From positions 5,685,501-5,749,500 of the forward strand of contig NC_092335.1 in NCBI RefSeq assembly GCF_046630445.1: a DNA stretch of 64,000 nt, in the 5' to 3' direction. The notes beneath the pieces are model-generated. The model did not search any database and was not told where the DNA came from. It was given only the letters and a program-made list of their open reading frames with translations. This document shows, piece by piece, positions 24,502-35,999 of this stretch (position 1 is the first letter of the stretch; each line of letters opens with the position of its first letter). This stretch comes from Rutidosis leptorrhynchoides (taxonomy: Eukaryota > Streptophyta > Magnoliopsida > Asterales > Asteraceae). A program made the translations under genes and the position numbers.

Positions 24502-25862
24502 TGATGTGGTAGCGGAGTGTATATAAAATAGCTATTATATTTTAGCAGAAAATACTATTAAATACGATACAATTTTACACAAGATATTTATTTATTTAGA
24601 GAATGGATATACTTAAACCTTGCTACAACACTTATAGGCAGTGTACCTAATCGTACAGTAGTGTAGTTTTTAGTAAGTCCGGTTCGTTCCACAGGGAAAA
24701 TCTTTAAACAAAGCTTAACGCTATATTAGTTTACTTTTATAAAAATACAAATATATATATAAGTAATATTATTATTATAAAAGGGGTTTTTACCGTTTAA
24801 TGACCGGTTTGTCGATTTTAAAACTTTAGTCGCAGTTAAAACCAAATGTAAAATATTAAAAATAAATACAAGACTTAAATTAAAGCGTAAAGTAAATAAC
24901 GATAATGAAATTGCGAATAATAAAAGTGCGATAAAATAAACTTGCGATAATTAAAAAGTACGATAATTAAAAGTGCAATTAAATACAATAACAATAAAAA
25001 TGCGATAATTAGAAGTGCAATTAAATATAAAATAAAGGAAATTAAATATGAAATAAAAGAATTATGCTTATTTAAACTTCCGTAACCATGATGTTTGACG
25101 TGTTAATTTTAGTTTTATGCCCATGGGTTAATTTTCCTTTGTCCTGGATTATTTAATATGTCCGTCTGGTTTTTGTCCATAACAGTCCATCAGTCATAAA
25201 TATAAAGTGCGAGTGTCCTCGTCAAATTATCCTTATACCCGAAGTTAAATATTCCAACTAATTGGGGACTTAAACTGTAACAAGATTTTAATACTTTGTT
25301 TAATAATTACACCAGGATGTCGACTGAGTGTAACCCAAGGTTTTAATATTTTGTTATCAATTATACCAAGTGTCCTTGTACATAATTTCACCCCTGTTTT
25401 AATTATTCTAGTGGCTATTAATCCATTCCCGTATCCGGTTAAATGAACGATTATTCGTACATATAAATACCCCGCCCATCGTGTCCGATCGAGTGTATAT
25501 GGTAATTTATAGGGACGCCCAATTGTAAATCTTTATATTAACATTAACAAACTATCATTTAGTTAAACAAATATAAAGCCCTTTAATAGCCCATAGTCTA
25601 ATTTCCATAAGTGTCGTTCTTTTGTCCAAACCTCAATTATGGTACAAAGCCCAATTACCCAATTTTGGTAATTAGCCCAACATCATGATTACTTCGGATT
25701 AAATAAGCATAATAATAACTTAGCTACGAGACATTAAATTAAAAAGGTTGAACATAACTTACAATGATTAAAAATTACGTAGCGTTACACGGACAGAATT
25801 TCGACTTACACCCTTACAACATTTGCTAACATACCCTTATTATTAGGATTTAAAATTAAAAT

Positions 25863-25895
<33 letters not shown>

Positions 25896-26501
25896 TTACG
25901 TATATATTGAGAGAGAGATAGATTATGGATGATTTTTGCGATCAGAATTCGTTTGCTTTTATAGGGAGTTTCAGTTTTTGGGGCTCCGCGACTCGCGGCA
26001 TTTTTTGCCTTCAAACTCCGCGAGTCGCGGAGTTTGAAATTCCAGCTCACTCCAAATTGGATCTTAGTCTGCCGACGGTTTTAAATATTAATATAATATA
26101 TATATAATTTTTAAGAATTATTTAAATATTATATTATATTTATGTGCATAGTTGACTTGTAATTTTTAGTCCGTTGCGTCGAGCGTTGAGAGTTGACTCA
26201 TGTCCCGGTTCCGGATTTTCGAACGTCCTTGCGTACAATTTTAAATTTTGTACTTTACGTTTTGAATCTTGTACTCTTGTAATTTCGAGACGTTTCTTAT
26301 CAATAATTGGAACCTCTTTGATTGTATTTTGTACTTTTGAGCTTTTTGGTCGTTTGCGTCTTCAATTCGTCGAATCTGTCTTTTGTCTTCACCTTTTATT
26401 ATTTAAACGAATATCACTTGTAAATAGAACAATTGCAACTAAAAGCTTGTCTTTCTTGAGGAATAATGCTATGAAATATATGTTCGTTTTTAGCATTATC
26501 A
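24502..26501 (-). repeat. 3' LTR of the first Athila-type element
   Basis: 2000-bp repeat, on the element's strand starting TGATAATG and ending CCACATCA. It contains a TATA box and a twin palindrome. It is about 99 percent identical by eye to 39245-41247. Confidence 0.93.
25957..26038 (-). promoter_or_regulatory. LTR promoter: TATA box with twin palindromes
   Basis: On the minus strand TATAAAA lies at 25957-25963. Upstream of it are two palindromes: CCGCGAC/GTCGCGG at 25986-25998 and a perfect 29-bp one at 26010-26038 (14-bp arms TTCAAACTCCGCGA around one base). Their centres are 32 bp apart and the nearer one is 22 bp from the TATA box. The second LTR has the same arrangement at 40703-40784. 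A role as paired dimer-binding sites is inference. Confidence 0.7.
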
Positions 26502-26516
26502 AATATTCCCACACTT
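26502..26516 (-). other. Polypurine tract of the first Athila-type element
   Basis: On the minus strand AAGTGTGGGAATATT directly precedes the 3' LTR, where the plus-strand primer of LTR elements lies. The same sequence, slightly changed, stands at 46958-46972 in the second copy. Confidence 0.6.
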
Positions 26517-28577
26517 GAGCGTTGCTTGTCCTCAAGCAATATCGTCTTGAAATACTAGAATCACTTCTTTATTCTTCACACTTTGTACATCAGTGATTTC
26601 TATACGGCGGTATAAACAATGGTAGTAACGATATGGTTTACAGTCCCACATGACTATAAAAATTTAGATCCATTAAGGAAATTGGATCTTTATGAAAACA
26701 TTTGATCTTTTGAAAATTAAATCTAGTTTTTACCCTAGATAAGTTTTCCGGAATAACCCTTCACCAGTGTTTGCAAAATATTTTTGTGGGCTTGGTGGGT
26801 TTCAGATTTGAAAATTTTAGCTCAAAACTTGCGGTTTTGTGTCACCCACTTGCTAACCTTGTATTAGGAAAGCAACACGTCCAGTTTACTTGTCCCGTAT
26901 ATTACCTTTCAGTAAACTACCGTCCGGTTGTAAAGGAAAGCGTTGAACAAGCAACTGTTAAGGCAATGTCCCCTGACATGCTTTTAATTATGGTCTATAA
27001 CGTGTCGGATGCAATTACTATCCTTGGTAGGAGCAATAGTAAAGCTCACCCTTATGATTTTTCGGTCTGGCACAAGGTCCTGTCTTTGACCATGCTATGT
27101 AACAACCGTTCTTACGGTTGACACCCGATTTGGTTCAGGTGACCTAATGAATTCTAGGTGAATTCCTAGGATTTTACGTTCAATGGTAATGAACGCATTG
27201 AAAATGGGTTTTTAGAAAACAAATCGGTTTGTAATTTTATCAAAATATTTTCTCGTTCAAGCTCGAGTTTAGATATCATTGAATTCCATGAGTTTGAATT
27301 CTCAATCTTTAAGGTCAATCTCTAGGATTGAGTAATATCAGGCTTAAAAGCTGATTTTTGATCTTTTAAGGAGATTATCCTTTCTGGGGATCTGATTCAT
27401 TAGTCTTATCCAGCTAATTTGCATGGTGCCCCCCCATTGTACGAGATAAATCCTTCTCATGGTTAGGATAAATCTGACCACTTGGCGACCCTGTTTAATG
27501 CTGAGGTCCGTGGATTTCCTGCTGATTTTAGTGATGACTTTTCTGGGTTTTTCGTCAACCTACAGCTGGTCTGGATGACAACTTCATGACCTAAATCAAG
27601 AAGCGCGTTTCTTTTTCGGAAGACTTTACTTCCTTTTAATGATGGAATTGATTCATCGTGTAGATCCATCTCTTCTTTTCTTTCATCGGGTAAAACAGTT
27701 TAGTTTAGTCCAAAGCAAAAGTATTTTCAGTTATTTGTTACAGATATATGTGACATATGTTTAAGATAACTTGGTAAATTTTCCCACACTTGGCTTTTAT
27801 TTTCCTTTTTATTGTCCTCTATTCCATTTTAAATAAATTTTAACATTTTCATTTGTTTCTCAATTTATGTCCTTTCCGAGGTAACAATAATTTCGGTGTT
27901 AAAACCTAGTTTTATCGTTCATAAATATGTATAAACATGATTTTGAGTTCATTTAATTGAAAATTTTGAAAATTTTTACTAGAATTGGGTAGTCAGTATA
28001 TAAGACTAGGGCTGTTCTTTATCATCAGAGAGCACTAGATTCTAATACAACTACTACTTTACTAGTATTTCTAATGGTAACCAAGTGTATAAAGTAAAAA
28101 TTTTAAAATCCGAAAGAATTTAACCCCTTCCCACACTTAAGATCTTGCAATGCCCTCATTTGCAAGAAATCAGTAACAATTTAAATTATTGAGGGTGATT
28201 TGTGTGAAAATGATTAAATTTTACCAAAGTTTCCAAACATATTGGCGTTTGTTTGCTGAATGATAAATGGTGCACATCATTTGTTCATTCCGTCTTGTTG
28301 TTATTTCACATATATTTCGCATCTTGTCGTCAAAATTAGTTGCTTTTGCTGAACTTAATGCCAGTCTTTGAAAATGCGTTGTTTTACCCTGTTGTGTACA
28401 TAAGATAAACTGCAAACATATATACATATTTTTGAAGTTTGGTATATTACCCCACATTCAAAAATTATTAAAATCTAAGAATAAAAGTTAGAAAATAATA
28501 AAACTATTACAAATCCAACATAAGTATTAAATGTATCAACATTACAAATAATAAAATAAAATAAAAAACTAAGTAGA
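26517..28577 (-). other. Long 3' non-coding region of the Athila-type element
   Basis: Two kilobases between the env-like ORF and the 3' LTR. Large parts are conserved in the second Athila-type copy (46958-47733 and 59774-60800) although no protein reading is preserved. Conservation across a full and a reduced copy suggests a function in RNA form, for example packaging or processing; this is inference. Confidence 0.6.
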
Positions 28578-29930
28578 CTAGAGATGATACTGATACCAAT
28601 AGGGGTTCCACGCATAACCATAGGTGCTATAAAATGCTTCGGCTGGGTTATACGTAGGATACGGTGGTTGAATCTCTATAGACCAGGGAGGGAATATGGG
28701 CTTTGGGGTAGGAATATATTTTCTACCTATATGTTGGCAATAAGCTATGATTTGGTTTTGATGAACTTGCCAATCTTCAAATGCTCTCTGTCTAACATTT
28801 TCGTACTCCTGTGAAGCTATAAATCTTTGCATTTCTTGCATTTCATTTCCCCCTCCTACATTACCTTGCTGTTGGTTTCTCTCAACCTGTGGATGTCTAC
28901 CATGGTATTGTACTGCGGCGTTATTTCGCCTTTTCAAAACTTTCACACCATGGTATACATTTAAACCTATTGTATCGCGGGGTTCTGGTTCTTCGACTAA
29001 TAATCCCCCCCGACTTATATCCACACCGAGATATTCAGCAATCAAAGTAATAAAAATACCACCTCCTATTATGCTATGCGGTCTCATCCCCCTAACCATA
29101 GCTGATAAATAATAACCCACACAATAAGGTATATTTACAGCGCTTTGTGGGTCTCGAATACACATATGGTAAAACAAATCCTGTTCATTTACCTTTTCCT
29201 TATTCTTACCTCTTTGTGTAATCGAATTAGCTAAAAACCTATGAATTACTCTTAATTCAGCTCTATCTATATCCAAATAAGAGTAATTTTCCCCTTTGAA
29301 TCGGTGATGGCTTGTCATTTGACTCCATACACCATGTGTATCAAAATTTTCATCTATCTTTCTACCATTTAGTATCAACCCTCTACAATCGGCAGATGCT
29401 AACTCCTCAGGCGTATATATACGTAAAGCCTGAGCCATGTCTAGTAAAGACATATGGCGCATCGAACCTCCTAACAAAAATCTAATAAAAGATCGATCGG
29501 TTAAACTAGCTACCCGATCATTTAATTCTATACTACACAACAATTCTTTACACCATACTTTATATACAGGTCTACGCATGGTGAATAAACGTACCCAGTC
29601 GTTAAAAGTAGAATTACCATACCTCTGTGCAAGTAATTCCCTAATTGGCCCGGCCAATTCTACAGCTTCTAATGGTCCCCATTCTATGACCCTAGGTACC
29701 TCAACAACTTTAGAATGAAGAGTATGCAAACCCCTTTGGTATTTTGGATAATCTATCCAAAGTCTGTCAAATCTCAGGTTCGGGTGCAAATCTTCCAAGT
29801 GCATATCAGAAAATGTCATGACTGGATGAAGTATATCTTGCTTGTAGTAGTTATCCACCTCCTGTTGTTCCGCATTCTCAGCAGGAGCATTGCGAGCTTG
29901 GGATGAAGATTCACCCCTTTCAGTCTGCAA
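28578..29930 (-). CDS. env-like / ATHILA ORF-type protein of the retroelement
   Basis: An open frame of about 450 codons with the character of the Athila extra ORF located between pol and the 3' LTR. Recognisable pieces are RFDRLWIDYPKYQRGLHTLH, a WGPLEAVELAGPIRELL stretch, FIRFLLGGSMRHMSLLDMAQ and ALRIYTPEELASADCRG, similar to what I recall of the ATHILA ORF-1 family. No clear signal peptide or fusion peptide is visible, so an envelope role cannot be claimed. A good splice acceptor (TGTTTTGCAG) stands at its 5' edge, and no good ATG precedes the frame. Athila elements are thought to express this ORF from a spliced RNA. It is absent from the second Athila-type copy in this window. Confidence 0.7.
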   Translation of the reverse strand: MQTERGESSSQARNAPAENAEQQEVDNYYKQDILHPVMTFSDMHLEDLHPNLRFDRLWIDYPKYQRGLHTLHSKVVEVPRVIEWGPLEAVELAGPIRELLAQRYGNSTFNDWVRLFTMRRPVYKVWCKELLCSIELNDRVASLTDRSFIRFLLGGSMRHMSLLDMAQALRIYTPEELASADCRGLILNGRKIDENFDTHGVWSQMTSHHRFKGENYSYLDIDRAELRVIHRFLANSITQRGKNKEKVNEQDLFYHMCIRDPQSAVNIPYCVGYYLSAMVRGMRPHSIIGGGIFITLIAEYLGVDISRGGLLVEEPEPRDTIGLNVYHGVKVLKRRNNAAVQYHGRHPQVERNQQQGNVGGGNEMQEMQRFIASQEYENVRQRAFEDWQVHQNQIIAYCQHIGRKYIPTPKPIFPPWSIEIQPPYPTYNPAEAFYSTYGYAWNPYWYQYHL

Positions 29931-31778
29931 AACACATCAAACACAATTTTTGTGCATCCAAATATGCATTAGTGTCAGCAAAATCATCAATCAAAATAAT
30001 TACAATGACATGATCAATTTATATCAAACTTAAGCTCATTTTCATATTTTCATCAAATCTACACTTTTTCAAATAAGCATATACGAAAATGTTCGCCAAG
30101 TTCATAAGCATTCAACTCAAATAACATGTCAAAATAATCATTACTAGCAATTAAACAAGTTTCAAATGGCATTATCTCTCAAAAATCAAGTTCATGAATT
30201 TTTAGACTTGAAAAAGTCCACTTTAATTCTCAAAATCATGTTTAGGCTCAAAGTTTGGATCATTTAACTACCTAAACATGTTACACTACTTAATTTAGCA
30301 ACAATTCATGACAAAAATCGGCCATAACCTGTTTATATCAAAAAGCCCCAAATTTCTCAAGAACACAAACCCTAGATTACTCAAAATTTGAAGTTTAAGG
30401 CTTCTAATCATGTTAAATAGCATCAATCTAGGTTATACAAGCATAATACATAAACAATTTAAGCATAATTACACTAAAACGCATCAAAATCAAATTGGGG
30501 AAAAAATTGCTCAAGAACACTAATTTTCGGATTAAATAGTGTTTAGGTGTAGAAATTTACCATTTTTCTTGAGTAATTCCTTGATAGCATCCTTTTCAAC
30601 ATGATTTTAGTAAAATATTTGATGATTAACGGTTAAAAATTGTGATTTTAGGGGTGTTTTTCGGGTTTTTTCGGGTATTATTTTCGCAGTATTTTTGAGT
30701 TGTGTGTGGACTGAACAGTTCAGCTCGATTTTATTTTTTTCTGTATTTTGGTCCTCCCGCGAGTCGCGGGGTTTAAACCTTCAAACTCCGCGAGTCGCGG
30801 AGTTTGTTATTTTTTTTTTATTTTTTTTTATATCTTATATCTTATACTAATTAAAACAATTAAGTAATTAATTTTAAAATTTTGTTTCCCTTGTTATTTA
30901 GAACGAGGTCGTTTCGGATCGATGTCCTAGTCCGTCCTTCGACAAAATTTTAAAATTTGTCTTTTTGTAGCGATTGTTTTAAAAGCTAAGATTTTTGGGT
31001 TTTTTAATGTTTTTGGCATACTTTAATTCAATAAGATTAAAAATAATTATAATAAAAGTTCTCGTCCCTCCCTCGGGTAAAGCAATTTCGGTTCAAAGAC
31101 CTAGTCTTCAACTCACGACGAATTTTAAAAATCATATTTTTAACTTAATGAGATAAAGTAAATTTTTGTTTTTAAATTCACACAACTTAAATATAAAATT
31201 CAAAATTAATATTAAAAATTCACACCAAACTTAAAATTTGAAATGCATAAAAATAAAATTCATATTTTAAAAATTCACACCAAACTTAATTTAAAAATTC
31301 ATATTATAAATTCACACCAAACTTATATTAATTTTTCAAATATTTACAATTTTAAATATATTGTTTTTATAAAGTTTACAATATTAATTTAAGATTTATA
31401 TATTAATTTTAAAAAACATGGTAAAAATAAAATTAAAAATCTTTTTGGCTTTTTATCCCACTTTAATCAATCAAATATTATCAAAAATATGCCCCCTCTT
31501 TTCGGTAAAGTAATTTCGGTTCCATGACCTAATTTAACTCATGACGAATTTTTGAAATATTTTGGGTTGATTGATTAAAGATATTTATACCTTAAGGATA
31601 AACGTTAAATTTCGCAGTGATGTAATAAATTTTTGAATGATATCAATAATTTCGGTCGCCAAACCTAATTTTATGCAATACCAATTTAATACTTTATAGC
31701 GAACAAATTAGCGTTTATTATCACAAGGTTAAAAATAAAAAATAAAAACTGTACAAACATACCTGTGAAATAGATTTC
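29931..31778 (-). other. Non-coding interval upstream of the env-like ORF
   Basis: About 1.85 kb without coding content. It holds a twin palindrome (30756-30806) like that of the LTR promoter and repeated AAATTCACACCAAACTTAA motifs near 31180-31330. Parts are present in the second copy at about 60877-61250. Confidence 0.55.
30756..30806 (-). promoter_or_regulatory. Internal twin palindrome resembling the LTR promoter module
   Basis: CCCGCGAGTCGCGGG (30756-30770) and a 25-bp palindrome with 12-bp arms CAAACTCCGCGA (30782-30806) have centres 31 bp apart and the same order as in the LTR. Only a weak TATA-like AAATAAAA follows on the minus strand. The pair lies about 830 bp upstream of the env-like ORF, so an internal promoter is possible but unproven. 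Confidence 0.5.
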
Positions 31779-32195
31779 TTAGTTATATGATCTATCCCAT
31801 TCATAAGATAGTCGGTTTAATTGGTTTTCCATGGCTACATAGGCGTAACCTCGAGCATTCAGTGTCTTTTCTTCTAAACATATGAACGGTCCGTCTTTGC
31901 ATAAAGTAACAAATTCGGTGTTTGAATAGGTTTGATTATTTGAACATTTACCTCCATGTGACCATTTTCCGCATTTGTGAAATCTTTCTAGGTGTCGTGC
32001 TCTTCTTTTCGCTGCGGATTTTGATTTTCCTTTACCAAATTGTAACTTATTATCTTCGCATCTGGATTCTTTTCTAACTCCGTCCAATCTTTCTCTGATT
32101 ACTGATACTATTTCACTCGGTAGTGTGTCATTATTACGTTTAGTGATCAAAGCGTGTAGCATTAGACCATGGTTTAGTTCACAGGCAGTCTTCAT
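31779..32195 (-). CDS. Accessory ORF after integrase, basic with Cys/His motif
   Basis: An open frame of 138 codons from an ATG at 32195, 13 bases after a splice-acceptor-like T run ending in TTTTTTTTAG (minus strand). The protein has a basic block KSKSAAKRRARHLERFHKCG, the Cys/His pattern CGKWSHGGKC, and an acidic/aromatic end NRLSYEWDRSYN. I do not recognise a family. It lies between the integrase end and the env-like gene, in the place where several plant Ty3/gypsy elements carry extra ORFs. The second Athila-type copy lacks it: homology there stops at about the acceptor site. It could be a nucleic-acid binding accessory protein. Confidence 0.45.
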   Translation of the reverse strand: MKTACELNHGLMLHALITKRNNDTLPSEIVSVIRERLDGVRKESRCEDNKLQFGKGKSKSAAKRRARHLERFHKCGKWSHGGKCSNNQTYSNTEFVTLCKDGPFICLEEKTLNARGYAYVAMENQLNRLSYEWDRSYN

Positions 32196-32367
32196 TTTGT
32201 AAAAACCTAAAAAAAATAAAAATTCAGAATGGGGGGAGAAGACTAGTTCTTTAGGGTCTGCTAGGGAAAGACCATTCGGGTTCCATTTTCGAGAACTACA
32301 CGAAAACAGACAATCTAACTCTAACAGAAATACATAAACCCCTTTAAAGACTTGATTCTCCCCACAC

Positions 32368-35010
32368 TTAGTTAGCTGTGGTGTCGAAATTGTGATTAAC
32401 TTCGTTGTCAACTTCCATTGGACCATGTATGTAATGTTTAACTCTGTGACCATTAACTTTAAATTCAATCCCATTTGAATTTATTAATTCTATCGTTCCG
32501 TATGGGAAAACTCTTTTGACTATGAATGGTCCAGACCATCTTGATTTCAATTTTCCAGGAAATAGCTTGAATCGTGAATTGAAAAGAAGAACTCTGTCTC
32601 CTTCCTTAAATTCTTTTGAACTTCTGATTCTTTTATCATGCCATTTCTTCGTTCTTTCTTTACAGATTAACGAATTTTCGTATGCTTCATGTCTTAATTC
32701 TTCTAATTCGTTTAGTTGACTTAACCGTAGACGTCCGGCTTCATGTAAATCAAGATTACATGTCTTCAAAGCCCAAAATGCTTTGTGTTCAATTTCTACT
32801 GGAAGATGACATGCTTTTCCATAAACAAGTCTAAAAGGTGTGGTTCCAATTGGAGTTTTGTAGGCTGTTCTAAAAGCCCAGAGTGCATCCTCCAATTTAA
32901 TGGACCATTCCTTTGGATTTGATCCTACGGTTTTCTCTAGAATACGTTTTAAAGCTCGGTTGGTATTTTCAACTTGTCCACTTGTTTGTGGATGATATGC
33001 GGTGGAGATTTTATGAGTTACTCCATATCTTTTAAAAACTTTCTCAAGTTGATTATTACAGAAATGAGTACCCCGATCACTTATTAAAGCTTTCGGTATT
33101 CCAAACCTTGCAAAAAGACGTTTTAAAAAGTTGACTACAACTCGTGCATCGTTAGTTGGGAAAGCTTGTGCTTCCGCCCATTTAGATACATAATCAATGG
33201 CTACGAGAATATAGAGATTATTATGAGATTTTGGAAATGGACCCATAAAGTCAATACCCCAAATGTCAAATACTTCACATACTTGTATGACATTTTGTGG
33301 CATTTCATCACGTCGACTTATTTTTTCGGCCCTTTGACAAGCATCACAGGATTTGCAAAGAAGGTGTGCGTCTTTGTAAATTGTAGGCCAATAGAATCCA
33401 GCATCATAAACTTTTCTTGCTGTTAGTTGAGGCCCATAATGCCCTCCTGTTGGTCCTGTGTGACAATGGTTTAATATTTTACTAGCTTCATCTCCAAATA
33501 CACATCGGCGTATTATTCCATCGGGACAACTTTTAAACAGATGTGGATCTTCCCAAAAATAGTGTTTTATATCACTGAAGAATTTCTTTCGTTTTTGGTA
33601 CGATAATCCTTTTTCAAGGAATCCACAAACTAAGTAGTTTGCATAATCTGCAAACCATGGAATTTCTTTATAATCTATCTTCAATAGATATTCATCAGGA
33701 AAGTTGTCTTGTATGGCCGATTCTTTTAGAACTTCTAATTCGGGATTTTCAAGACGAGAAAGATGATCAGCGGCGAGATTTTCTGCTCCTCTTTTATCTC
33801 GGATTTCAATATCAAACTCTTGTAAGAGTAAGATCCAACGGATTAATCTTGGTTTAGCATCTTGTTTTGAAAATAGGTATCTAAGAGCAGAATGGTCGGT
33901 ATAGACCACCGTTTTTGCTAGAACGAGATATGATCGAAATTTGTCAAAAGCAAAGACAATAGCAAGGAGTTCTTTTTCAGTAGTTGTATAGTTCGTTTGT
34001 GCTCCTTGTAACGTCTTACTAGCATAATATATAGGTTGAAATCGTTTTTCAATCCTTTGTCCTAAAACGGCTCCCATTGCAAAATCACTTGCATCGCACA
34101 TTAGTTCAAATGGTAGATTCCAATTTGGTGTTATCATGATCGGCGCATTAGTGAGTTTCTCTTTAAGAATATTAAAAGATTTGATACACTCATCTGAAAA
34201 GATGAATGGAGCATCTTTTTCTAGGAGTTTATTTATAGGAGTGGCAATTTTAGAAAAATCTTTTATGAAACGTTGGTAAAAACCGGCATGCCCTAGAAAA
34301 CTCCTAACTCCTCTAACATTGGTGGGATGTGAAAGTTTAGCAATTACATCTACTTTAGCTCTATCCACTTCAATTCTTTCTTTTGAAATTTTATGACCAA
34401 GAACGATGCCTTCTTTAACCATGAAATGGCATTTCTCCCAATTAAGTACTAGATTTGATTGTTCGCATCTAATAAGCATTCGTTCAAGATTAGCTAGACA
34501 TGATTCAAATGTATCACCGAAGACTGAAAAGTCATCCATGAAAACTTCCATGCATTCTTCTATCATGTCATGAAAAATCGCCATCATACACCTTTGAAAG
34601 GTTGCAGGGGCGTTACAAAGTCCAAATGGCATGCGTTTGTAAGCAAAAGTACCATAAGGGCACGTGAATGTGGTTTTCTCTTGGTCCTCGGGTGCTATTG
34701 GAATTTGAAAATATCCGGAAAATCCATCTAGAAAACAATAGTAACTATTTCCAACTAATCTTTCCAACATTTAATCAATGAAAGGTAAGGGAAAGTGATC
34801 TTTTCTGGTGGCGTCATTTAATTTTCTATAATCAATACACACACGCCATCCTGTTACAGTCCTAGTAGGAATAAGCTCATTTTTCTCATTTGTAATGACA
34901 GTCATGCCACCCTTCTTAGGCACGCATTGAACTGGGCTTACCCATGGACTATCAGAGATTGGATATATCAAACCTGCATCTAGCAGTTTAATAATTTCTT
35001 TTTTAACTAC
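32368..35010 (-). pseudogene. Athila-type pol region: reverse transcriptase, RNase H, integrase
   Basis: Order on the minus strand: reverse transcriptase (about 34200-35010) with TGWRVCIDYRKLND and the catalytic FMDDF near 34535; RNase H (about 33750-34130) with [23 protein letters not shown] and ADHLSR; integrase (about 32400-33470) with an HHCC zinc finger ([12 protein letters not shown] ... CKSCDAC), the D-D-E core at [15 protein letters not shown] and HPQTSGQVE, and a C-terminal domain [20 protein letters not shown]. No chromodomain is seen, as expected for Athila. It would copy the element RNA and insert the DNA. The region is part of a broken element and is treated as a fossil. Confidence 0.9.
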
Positions 35011-35574
35011 ATCTTGCATATTAGGATTTAGTCTTCATTGGCGTTGCACATACGTTTTATGACCTTCTTCCATAAGGATTTTATGTGTGCAATACGAAGG
35101 ACTTATTCCTTTAATATCATGAATCTTCCATGCAATGGCTGGTTTATAAGCTTTCAACACAGAAATGAGTTGTGATTTCTCATTTTCAGTAAGAGAAGAC
35201 GATATTATTACAGGTAATTCAGATTCACCATGTAAATAAGCGTATTCCAAATGGTTTAGAAGTGGCTTTAACTCTAATTTCGGAGGTTCTTCTATCGATG
35301 ATTTGTATCGATATCTGTCTTCTTCTTTTAGCATTTGAATTTCTTCTGTTGTTGGTTCATATCCATTAGCTATAAGTGTAGCTAACATTTCAGCTTCATT
35401 AATTTGTTCTGTTCCTTCTCCTAAAGAACATTCTCATGTTCCTTGTAATTCTGGAAATTCTTCTAATAATTCTGCATGTGCATCTATAGTTTGAATATAA
35501 TAACATGTATCATCTGCAGATTGTGGTTGTTGCATTGCTCTATCAACTGAAAAGGTAACACTCTCATCCTCTAT

Positions 35575-35910
35575 ACTTAGGGTCAATTTCTTATCGAACA
35601 CGTCTATCATTGCTTTAGCCGTGTTTAAGAATGGTCTTCCTAATATGAGAGGAACTTGAGAATCTTCTTCCATGTCCAGAACAACAAAATCTACTGGAAA
35701 TACTAAAGTACCAACTTTAACTAGCATGTTCTCCATTATCCCTCTAGGATATTTTATTGATCTATCGGCTAGTTGTATGCTTATTCTGGTTGGTTTCAAT
35801 TTTCCAAGGTCTAGTTTAGCGTATAGTGAATACGGCATTAGATTTATACTAGCACCTAAGTCTGCCAATGCTTCTATTGAACTAAGACTACCCAGAAAAT
35901 ATGGAATTGT
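35575..35910 (-). pseudogene. Athila-type aspartic protease domain
   Basis: On the minus strand, EALADLGASINLMPYSLY near 35862 is the active-site loop in the DLGAS form usual for Athila/Tat elements, followed by IPLILGRPFL-type sequence (here VPLILGRPFLNTAKAMID). The domain follows gag and would cut the gag-pol polyprotein. Part of a broken element. Confidence 0.85.
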
Positions 35911-35999
35911 GAAACTTCCTGGATCAGATAGTTTTTCTGGTATCTTATTCAACAGCACTGCTGAACAATTAGCATTCACGGTAACAGCCGAGAGTTCTT

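Noticed and set aside
26771-27121. Plus-strand ORF antisense to the Athila-type element, with a similar ORF at 47305-47655 in the second copy
   Set aside because: Antisense ORFs are known in plant gypsy elements, so it was compared. Nearly all differences between the copies change the amino acid and the frames part after about 75 residues, so the similarity reflects DNA conservation, not a protein.
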